Of a stretch of DNA of 64,000 nucleotides, positions 56,878-64,000 are shown piece by piece. The notes beneath the pieces are model-generated. The model searched no databases and was not told the DNA's origin. It was given only the letters and a program-made list of their open reading frames with translations. Both the position numbers and the translations under genes were made by a program. Origin of the DNA: Streptomyces sp. SJL17-4 (GTDB lineage: Bacteria; Actinomycetota; Actinomycetes; Streptomycetales; Streptomycetaceae); the NCBI RefSeq assembly GCF_036826855.1, contig NZ_CP104578.1:4375501-4439500 (forward strand), read 5' to 3'. Each line of letters begins with the position of its first letter. The stretch's first letter is position 1.

Positions 56878-56950
56878 GCCGGAGCACCGCCGGAGGACCG
56901 GGCCGGAGCACCGCCGGAGCATCGCCGGAGGACCGGGCCGGGAGCATCGG
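56878..56950. repeat. GCCGGAG tandem-like repeat
   Basis: Imperfect 24-bp units (GCCGGAGCACCGCCGGAGGACCGG) after the channel gene. Three partly degenerate copies. No gene. Confidence 0.6.
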
Positions 56951-56984
56951 TCCTCGGGCAGGTGCCGGGAGTAGCCTCGCCGCC

Positions 56985-57971
56985 ATGTATGCGATCACGA
57001 TTCCGGAACCCGGTGGTCCCGACGCCCTCGTCTGGGCCGAGGTGCCCGACCCCGTACCCGGCGAGGGCGAGGTCCTCGTCGAGGTGGTGGCGAGCGCCGT
57101 CAACCGCGCCGATCTGCTCCAGCGCCAGGGCTTCTACGACCCTCCGCCGGGCAGCTCGCCGTACCCCGGCCTGGAGTGCTCGGGCCGGATCGCCGCGCTC
57201 GGCCCGGGGGTGTCCGGCTGGGCCGTCGGCGACGAGGTCTGTGCGCTGCTCGCCGGTGGCGGCTACGCGGAGAAGGTCGTCGTCCCCGCGGGGCAGCTGC
57301 TCCCGGTACCGGAGGGCGTCGACCTGACCACGGCCGCGGCGCTCCCCGAGGTCGCCTGCACCGTCTGGTCCAACATCTTCATGATCGCGCATCTGCGTCC
57401 CGGTGAGACGGTGCTCGTGCACGGCGGTGCGAGCGGGATCGGCACGATGGCGATCCAGCTGGCGAAGGCGGTCGGGGCGCGGGTCGCGGTCACCGCCGGT
57501 GGGCCCGAGAAGCTGGCGCGCTGTGCCGAGCTCGGTGCGGACATCCTCATCGACTACCGCGAGCAGGACTTCGTCGAGGAGCTGGCCAAGGCGACGGACG
57601 GGGCGGGCGCGGACGTCATCCTGGACATCGTCGGCGCCAAGTACCTGGAGCGGAACGTGAAGGCGCTGGCTGTGAACGGCCGGCTCGTCGTCATCGGCCT
57701 GCAGGGCGGCGTCAAGGGCGAGCTGAACCTCGGGGCGCTGCTCGCGAAGCGCGCCGCGGTCATGGCGACCACGCTGCGGGCCCGCCCGGCGGACGAGAAG
57801 GCGGCGATCGTGGCGGCCGTGCGGGAGCATGTCTGGCCGCTGATCGGCGCGGGCACGGTCAGGCCGGTGGTCGACCGGACGGTGCCATTGAACGACGCCG
57901 CCGCGGGCCACCGGGCGCTGGAATCCGGCACCCACGTGGGCAAGGTCCTACTCCTCGCGCCTCAGGGCTGA
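56985..57971 (+). CDS. NADPH:quinone oxidoreductase (PIG3 type)
   Basis: 328 aa MDR-family enzyme. N-terminal GroES-like fold (ALVWAEVPDPVPGEGEVLVEVVASAVNRADLLQRQGFYDPPPG) lacking catalytic-zinc ligands, NRADLLQRQG being the PIG3/p53-inducible type signature. Rossmann domain VLVHGGASGIGTMAIQLAKAVGARV. Reduces quinones with NADPH. Start ATG 56985, with GGGAGTAG upstream. Single gene. Confidence 0.92.
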   Translation: MYAITIPEPGGPDALVWAEVPDPVPGEGEVLVEVVASAVNRADLLQRQGFYDPPPGSSPYPGLECSGRIAALGPGVSGWAVGDEVCALLAGGGYAEKVVVPAGQLLPVPEGVDLTTAAALPEVACTVWSNIFMIAHLRPGETVLVHGGASGIGTMAIQLAKAVGARVAVTAGGPEKLARCAELGADILIDYREQDFVEELAKATDGAGADVILDIVGAKYLERNVKALAVNGRLVVIGLQGGVKGELNLGALLAKRAAVMATTLRARPADEKAAIVAAVREHVWPLIGAGTVRPVVDRTVPLNDAAAGHRALESGTHVGKVLLLAPQG

Positions 57972-58020
57972 CGGACGCGCCCCCGACGCGCGAGGGGCCA
58001 GGCGTGAGGGCCCACGGGCG

Positions 58021-58072
58021 AGGGCCACGCGTGAGGGCCACGCGTGAGGGCCACGCGTGAGGGCCACGCGTG
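58021..58072. repeat. 13-bp tandem repeat AGGGCCACGCGTG
   Basis: Four perfect copies: 58021, 58034, 58047 and 58060. Each has ACGCGT and the array runs into the hairpin. Confidence 0.9.
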
Positions 58073-58104
58073 AGGGGCCCGGCACACCGCGTGCCGGGCC
58101 CCTC
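58072..58104. terminator. Bidirectional terminator, quinone reductase / Bpa
   Basis: 14-bp perfect stem GAGGGGCCCGGCAC (58072-58085) with GTGCCGGGCCCCTC (58091-58104), loop ACCGC. Confidence 0.8.
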
Positions 58105-58123
58105 CTCGTACGTCCTCCGCCGT

Positions 58124-58149
58124 GGCCTACAGGTACGGCCTACAGGTAC
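58124..58149. repeat. 13-bp duplication at the bpa stop codon
   Basis: GGCCTACAGGTAC occurs twice (58124-58136 and 58137-58149). The second copy covers the last residues and the stop of bpa; the first lies beyond it. Confidence 0.8.
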
Positions 58150-58688
58150 GGCCCCGAGCGGACCGCGTGGCCGGGGCCGCGGTCGTCGTCGTCATCGTCG
58201 TGCGACGCACCGGGCGGGAGCGCCCTGCGCATCTGCTCCAGCTGGGCGCGCGCCGCCATCTGCTGGGCGAAGAGCGCCGTCTGGATGCCGTGGAAGAGGC
58301 CCTCCAGCCAGCCCACCAGCTGCGCCTGCGCGATGCGCAGCTCCGCCTCGGAGGGGATCGCCTCGTCCGTGAACGGCAGGGAGAGACGCTCCAGTTCCTC
58401 GACCAGCTCGGGCGCGAGCCCGTCCTCCAACTCCTTCACGGAGCTGGCGTGGATGTCCTTGAGCCTGACCCGGCTGGCCTCGTCGAGAGGTGCCGCGCGT
58501 ACTTCCTCCAGGAGCTGCTTGATCATGCTGCCGATCCGCATGACCTTCGCAGGCTGCTCGACCATTTCCGTCACCGGGACCTCGCGGGGTTCGTCGTCGC
58601 CCTGAGTGCCGCCGAGCGCCATCCCGTCCTGTCCCACGATGAGGACCTGGGGGCTCTCCTGCGACCTGTCATTCCTCGGCATCTCCAT
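58140..58688 (-). CDS. bpa: Bacterial proteasome activator Bpa
   Basis: 182 aa from ATG 58688; ATG 58682 also possible. Bpa forms a dodecameric ring that opens the 20S proteasome without ATP. The helical core is visible: MIKQLLEEVRAAPLDEASRVRLKDIHASSVKELEDGLAPELVEELERLSLPF...IAQAQLVGWLEGLFHGIQTALFAQQMAARAQLEQMRRALP. C-terminus HDDDDDDRGPGHAVRSGPYL: the final GPYL matches the mycobacterial GQYL tail that docks in the proteasome alpha ring. An Asp6 run precedes it. Confidence 0.9.
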   Translation of the reverse strand: MEMPRNDRSQESPQVLIVGQDGMALGGTQGDDEPREVPVTEMVEQPAKVMRIGSMIKQLLEEVRAAPLDEASRVRLKDIHASSVKELEDGLAPELVEELERLSLPFTDEAIPSEAELRIAQAQLVGWLEGLFHGIQTALFAQQMAARAQLEQMRRALPPGASHDDDDDDRGPGHAVRSGPYL

Positions 58689-58724
58689 GCCGCCATTCTC
58701 TCGTACACATGCGTCACCACGGGG

Positions 58725-58767
58725 TGTGCCCCCGCACGAGGGTGATCCACCCTCGTGCGGGGGCACA
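58725..58767. terminator. Strong hairpin between bpa and ABC permease
   Basis: 20-bp perfect stem (58725-58744 with 58748-58767), loop ATC. Located past the permease stop (58786) and before bpa, so it terminates the permease mRNA. Confidence 0.85.
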
Positions 58768-58785
58768 GGACGACAACGAAGACCG

Positions 58786-61646
58786 TCAGGTCGCCGCGCG
58801 CCGGGACAGCGCGCCGCGCGAGCGGGTCACCAGGGCGGCGAGCAGCGCGGCACCCACGGGTACGGCGACGAGCAGGCCGGCGAGGGTCTCCCAGGGGATG
58901 ACGATCGGGACGTACGGCACGTCCGAGGCCGCGCTCCAGCCCTGGGCGACGGCTTCCTCGTGCCAGCTGATCTGCTGCCGCTCCTCGCTGAGCCGGAGGC
59001 CCATCGCCGGCAGCACTCCGGCGGCCGAGCCGAGGAGTACGCCCATCGCGGCGACGACGCCGCACTGGAAGCCGCTGAGGGTCCGGCGGACCCGCGGCGG
59101 GGCGCCCACGGCGGCGAGCGTCTTCAGATCGGCCTCGGCGTCGGCCTGGGCGAGCCCGGTGGCGATGCCGGCGGCGCCGACCGTGACGAGCCCCGCGAAG
59201 ATCGCCAGCGACAGCAGAATGAGGCTGCTGGCGTTGACGAATCCTTCCTCCACATGGAGTTCGACACTGCTGCCGAGCTTGGTGAGCTCGCCGTCGAGCT
59301 TCTGGCGCGCCTCGGTGTCGGGCAGCCGGTCGGTGCTGGCGTACGCGCCGAGCGGCACCGTCGCCAGTCCTGCGGCCTTGGCGGTGGCCGGGGTGAGCAG
59401 GGCCTGGACGCCGTAGGACTGCTTGTCTCCGGGCACCTGGTAGGCGGGCAGGGAGGTGACCTTGCCGGGAGCGGGCTTGCCCTTCTCGGAGGCCTTCTCG
59501 GCGGCGGCGAGGTCGGTGATCTGCTTGATCCCGTACGTGCCGTTCTTGTCGACGTTGACGGGGTTGAAGCTGACGACCTTGCCGTCCTCGAGGGCCTTCA
59601 CGGTCGCGGGGTCGTCGAGGCCGAGCACCTTCAGGAGCGCGGCGTCTCCGACGACCAGCCCGCCGTCGGCGACGTACATCCCACCGCTACGGCCCTCCTT
59701 GCACCGCCAGTCCTCGGCGAGCATCTTCCGCCGCTGTTCGGGCGTGTACTTCTCCGTGGGGTCTCCGCCGCCGGGGATCGCCACGTACATGGGGCACTCG
59801 TTCGCCGGGGGGACGACGACCTCGAAGCGTCCGCACCCCTTGCCGGTGTCCCACGGCTGGCAGCCGGGCTTGCCGACCGAGATGCGCTGGACATCGGCGC
59901 GCACGTCGACGGGGACGTACTTCTGGATCGCCTCGCGGACCGCGGGGACGTCCCGGCCGCCCTCCTCGTTGACGAACGCGGCGACGGTTCCGTGCGGCAG
60001 CTGAGCCGTGTACTCGGCCCGGCGCTGGGCCTCCTCGCTGGCCATGTACGTGGAGACGGCGACCGTACCGGCGACGGCGGCGAGGACGGCGGCGACGGCG
60101 GGCGCCGTACGGCCCCGGTTGCGCACGGCGTCCCGCAGCGCCAGCCGCGGCGACAGCGGCAGCCAGCGCCCGGCCCGCCCGAACAGGCCCACCAGGGCCG
60201 GGGTCATGGCGACGACGCCCAGCTCGGCGATGGCGGAGCCGCCGGCCACGATGATGAACTGCTGGCTGACGATCGAGCCGAAGAGCGCGATGGCGCCGCC
60301 GACCAGGACCGCCGCGAGGCCGATCAGGGGCAGCACCCGGCTGCTGCGGCGGACGCCGCGTCGGCCGGTGAGCGAGGCGAGGACGGTCTGCCGGGAGGCG
60401 GTGATCGCCGGCACGATGGCGGCGAGCAGACCGGTCAGCACGGCGAGCAGCGCGATGCCGAGGATTTCGAGCGGCCGGACGTCGAAGGCGCCGAACCGCT
60501 GGCCCATGGTCTCCTCGAGGTACGGCTGGAGCGCCTTCGTGAGGATCAGGGCGAGGACCGTACCGGTGACCGCCGCGGCGACACCGATGACCAGACCGCC
60601 GCTCAGCACGATGGCCCGGATGTGGCTGCGGGCACCGCCGTTGGCCCCGACCAGACCGAGCTGGCGGCGCGAGCGACGGGCGCCGACCGCGAAGGCGGGT
60701 CCGGCGAGCAGACAGATCTCCAGCATCGCCAGACCGACGACGGTGCCGAGGGCGGCGAGTTCGGCGGCATTGCCCACCGTGCTGGACTCGAAGTTGCCCC
60801 AGCCCTCCTTCTGGTAGAGCGGGATCTCGGAGTCGGCCGGCGGGTCGATGATCACGGCACGCGAGGAGACGATCACACCCTTGGCGTTGATCTCCTTGAC
60901 CATGTTCCACGTGAAACCACCGGACTTGCGCACCAGGTACGTGGTGCCCGTGTCGGGCTTCTGCAGACCGGCCTTCTCCATGGCCTTCGCGTAGGGGGCG
61001 AGGAAGGCCCCGGGGAGCGCGTTGACCTGGTCGGAGTTCAGCTGATCGGGAATCTCGTAGGAGCCGACGATCCGATACGGGCGGTCGAAATTGCGTGCGG
61101 AAAGGGTCGAGCCGACCGAGAGACCGCTGCTCTCCAGGAAGTGCGAGGTCGCGATGACCTCGTCGTTCTTCTCCGGGTAGCGCCCCTCCAGAAGAGTCGT
61201 GATGCCCCGGGCGATCGGATCGGCTGCCTTCAGCTCACGCACCTCGGTCACGAGCAGACCGTGCTTCGTCGTCAGCTTGGCCGATCCGGACCTGTCCGTG
61301 AGGACCGTGGAACCCGCGGGGAAGGTCTTGGTGACATCGGTCGAGCCGCTCGGCCAGGTCATGTCCTCGTAGTCCTTGGCCGGCGTGTTCATCTCGCCGA
61401 CCGGGTCCTGGAAGATCGGGACCCCGCCGTAGCCCGCGTCCTTGAACCGGGCGTCGGCCGCGCCGATCATGCGATCCGCCCGCTCGGTGGGAGACAGCTC
61501 GGAGCTGCGGAAGGTCAGATCGAGGGCGCTGACACCCAGGATCGGCAGGGCGATCATGGCCAGGACGAGGGCGCTGCGGCCCTTGGAACGCCAGGCGTCG
61601 CGGCGGGCGATCCGGATGGCGGCCCGCCAGGAGTGGAGCCAGGTCT

Positions 61647-61650
<4 letters not shown>
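58786..61650 (-). CDS. FtsX-like ABC transporter permease
   Basis: 954 aa, GTG start overlapping the end of the ATPase gene (GTGA). N-terminal helix (SALVLAMIALPILGVSALDLTF), a large extracytoplasmic domain, and two FtsX-type membrane blocks with four helices each (AELAALGTVVGLAMLEICLLAGPAFAVGARRSRRQLGLVGANGG is the permease core). Two such blocks are the MacB/DUF-type 'two-FtsX' fusion common in actinobacteria. Export of a lipid or peptide is likely; substrate unknown. A parS-like site at 60904-60917 lies within the coding sequence. Confidence 0.9.
60904..60917. promoter_or_regulatory. One-mismatch parS site
   Basis: GTTCCACGTGAAAC; the reverse complement GTTTCACGTGGAAC differs from perfect parS at one base. 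Inside the ABC permease gene, 5.1 kb from the perfect site. Confidence 0.75.
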
Positions 61651-62381
<731 letters not shown>

Positions 62382-62572
62382 GAGGAGTCCCCCCTTGGGC
62401 GCACCCGGCGGTCGGCCGGGTACGGGAGCGAGCGGTGGAAAGGTGATGCGGGAGCGGTACGGCGGGCGGTCCGCGGGCCGTACGGCGGCTGTGGTGCGAG
62501 TGGTACGGGTGGGGCGCGACCGTGCGGTCGGTGCGCCCCGGCCACGGGTGGTGCGGCCTCGGGTGGTGCGGC

Positions 62573-63352
62573 TTAGGTGGGCGCCGAGTCGGCGCCGGGC
62601 CGGACGGCGCCGGGCGGCGTGCCAGCGGCCCCGGCCCCGGCGGTGACCCCGGCCCCGGCAGTGACCCCGGCCTCGGCCCCGGCTCCGGCGGTGACCCCGG
62701 CCCCGGAAGTGCCCCCGGCGGTGACCTCGGCCCCGGCCCGGGCGGTGACCCCGCCCGTGGCCCCGGCACCAGCGGTGGCCCCAGTGGCGGCCCCGGTGTC
62801 CGCGGCCGTCGCCGAGAGGCGGATCAGCCGGGACTCGCAGTGGTCCAGCCAGCGCGCCTCGGCCTCGGTCTGGAAGATCAGCTGCTCCAGGACGAGCAAC
62901 CAGGCGACGTCGTCCCGCTCCCGCGCCCCGCCGCTCTCGACGGCGACGAGTGCCTGGGCCTTCAGGCGGGTGTAGTCCTGCATCGCCTTCACGGTGTGCC
63001 GGCGCTGGGACTGGATGACGTTGCGGATGTCGACGCCGGGCGCGCCCACGGCCATGGCGAGCTTGATGGCCAGCTCGTCACGGGCGGGGCTGGTGCGGTC
63101 CACGGGCTTCTCGAACCAGGTCCTGAGCTCGGCGCGGCCGCTGTCGGTGATCGCGTAGAGCGCGTGCCCGGCCGCGTCCTCGCCGCCCTGGGCGACCATG
63201 CCGTCGCGTTCGAGTCGGCTGAGAGTCGTGTAGACCTGGCCCACGTTGAGCGGCCAGGTGGAACCGGTGCGGGACTCGAACTCCGTACGGAGCTGCGAGC
63301 CGTACCGAGGGCCGCGTTCGAGGAGGGCGAGAAGCCCGTGGCGGATCGACAT
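62573..63352 (-). CDS. PadR family regulator with Gly/Ala-rich tail
   Basis: 259 aa from ATG 63352. PadR winged helix: MSIRHGLLALLERGPRYGSQLRTEFESRTGSTWPLNVGQVYTTLSRLERDGMVA, then a helical C-terminal dimer domain. The last 70 residues are a low-complexity VTAGAG repeat ending GAVRPGADSAPT, unlike usual PadR proteins. Overlaps a pair of palindromes at its start, so autoregulation is likely. It is separated by 191 bp from the ABC ATPase on the same strand and is likely its regulator. Confidence 0.92.
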   Translation of the reverse strand: MSIRHGLLALLERGPRYGSQLRTEFESRTGSTWPLNVGQVYTTLSRLERDGMVAQGGEDAAGHALYAITDSGRAELRTWFEKPVDRTSPARDELAIKLAMAVGAPGVDIRNVIQSQRRHTVKAMQDYTRLKAQALVAVESGGARERDDVAWLLVLEQLIFQTEAEARWLDHCESRLIRLSATAADTGAATGATAGAGATGGVTARAGAEVTAGGTSGAGVTAGAGAEAGVTAGAGVTAGAGAAGTPPGAVRPGADSAPT

Positions 63353-63374
63353 ACTCAGTATGTATACCGGGTAT
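63351..63374. promoter_or_regulatory. Candidate PadR operator
   Basis: Two 11-bp palindromes, ATACTCAGTAT (63351-63361) and ATACCGGGTAT (63364-63374), centres 13 bp apart, overlapping the padR start codon. Confidence 0.65.
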
Positions 63375-63447
63375 GCAGTCGCGGACAACCGCCCTGAGAC
63401 GGAAGAGTCACGTCCGCCTCAAGGGGGACCCCGACGGGCCGAGGGGC

Positions 63448-64000
63448 TCAGCGGCGCCGCATCCGGAGCCCGAGGAAGCCGATTCCGAGCCCCATCAGGG
63501 CAAGGCCAACCCCCAGCGTGAGCACGGGAATCCGCTGGTCGACGAGGGGCGGCGCGGATTCGGCCGCCATCCGGGGCGCGGCGCCCGGCCGGCTGGCGGG
63601 TGCCGCCTCCGGTGCGACGGCCTCCTCCTCGTGTACCCCCTCGGCCTCCTCTTCGACGGCCTCGGGGCCCTCGGAGCTCTCCGGCTCTGTTGCGGTTTCG
63701 GTACGAGAGTCCTCCGGCGACGGGGTCTCGTCGCCCGCTGGGGAGGTCGGTGCCACGGAGCGACCGGGCCGCGGCCGCCCCTCACCCGCGGGCCGGCCCG
63801 CCAGCGACGCGGAGCCGTGGGGGGAAGGAGCGTCGCTGGGCTCGGCGCTCGGCGCGGCGGGGGAGGTCGCCCCGGTGCCGGTGGGCGCGGGTGCGGGAGG
63901 CGCGGGCGTGCCGGCACTCCCGGTCCGCCCCGGAGAAGCGGAGGCGGAGGGGGAGGTCGAGGAAGAGGGGGCGGAAGGGGACGGCGTGACCGTCGCGGAA
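63448..64000 (-). CDS. Surface protein, C-terminal part (partial)
   Basis: The frame is open on the minus strand from the window end to the stop at 63448-63450, 184 codons visible. The sequence is a long Ser/Pro/Ala/Thr-rich stalk, then an acidic region (EAVEEEAEGVHEEEAVAPEAAP), and a C-terminal membrane helix (PVLTLGVGLALMGLGIGFLGL) ending RMRRR. It is the membrane anchor of a secreted protein; the 5' part and function are outside the window. No LAxTG-type sorting motif is seen before the helix. Confidence 0.75.
   Translation of the reverse strand, partial: SATVTPSPSAPSSSTSPSASASPGRTGSAGTPAPPAPAPTGTGATSPAAPSAEPSDAPSPHGSASLAGRPAGEGRPRPGRSVAPTSPAGDETPSPEDSRTETATEPESSEGPEAVEEEAEGVHEEEAVAPEAAPASRPGAAPRMAAESAPPLVDQRIPVLTLGVGLALMGLGIGFLGLRMRRR

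Overview
The window is high-GC actinobacterial DNA and almost certainly Streptomyces, from the core region beside the chromosomal origin. It opens with the last codons of recF, then dciA, gyrB and gyrA, which is the flank of a dnaA-dnaN-recF origin region. It contains Streptomyces-type families (CrgA, class E sortases, DUF5324, DUF6344, DLW-39), many GTG/TTG starts, a perfect ParB parS site, a one-mismatch parS variant and several DnaA boxes.

Region by region: (1) 1-6783: recF end, dciA, gyrB, gyrA, a DUF3566 membrane protein, tRNA-Ile(GAT) and a DLW-39 micro-protein. (2) 6888-14685: a secreted membrane-anchored protein, an HTH regulator with a Ser/Thr kinase, tRNA-Ala(TGC), RidA, a DUF6344 secreted protein, DUF5324, cyclophilin, rhomboid protease and crgA. 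A cluster of DnaA boxes lies between the convergent rhomboid and crgA genes. (3) 14826-19071: DUF881 protein, class E sortase, a 53-aa membrane protein, pabA-type glutamine amidotransferase and two more class E sortases. (4) 27377-19176 (minus strand): the actinobacterial growth and division signalling operon fhaA-fhaB-PP2C-rodA-pbpA-pknB. (5) 27963-36912: tRNA-Leu(CAG), initiator tRNA-Met, MBL hydrolase, a divergent AKR/MarR pair, a broken MmyB-type regulator, a two-component system whose kinase carries an extra C-terminal membrane-tethered domain, DUF2252, a J-domain protein with tandem repeats, and rhodanese. (6) 36968-48815: acyl-CoA dehydrogenase and the phenylacetate genes paaABCDE, then DUF5819/HTTM, a SPOUT RNA methyltransferase, paaN, a 3-hydroxyacyl-CoA dehydrogenase and the TetR regulator PaaR. 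(7) 48911-53303: an Lrp/AsnC regulator divergent from a three-gene 2-oxoacid dehydrogenase operon (E1alpha, E1beta, E2). (8) 53490-64000: a MobA-like/DUF6457 fusion, moeA, a K+ channel, quinone oxidoreductase, the proteasome activator Bpa, an ABC permease and ATPase with a PadR regulator, and the C-terminal part of a surface protein cut by the window end.

How the parts fit: the first 27 kb is chromosome topology, replication control, cell-wall synthesis and division signalling. The middle is aromatic, fatty-acid and branched-chain catabolism. Three near-identical copies of ACCGAAC(G/A)ATCGGT lie in the promoters of paaA, paaN/3HCDH-paaR and the 2-oxoacid dehydrogenase operon, so one TetR regulator may link these operons. 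All positions and motifs were read by eye; no database search was run.
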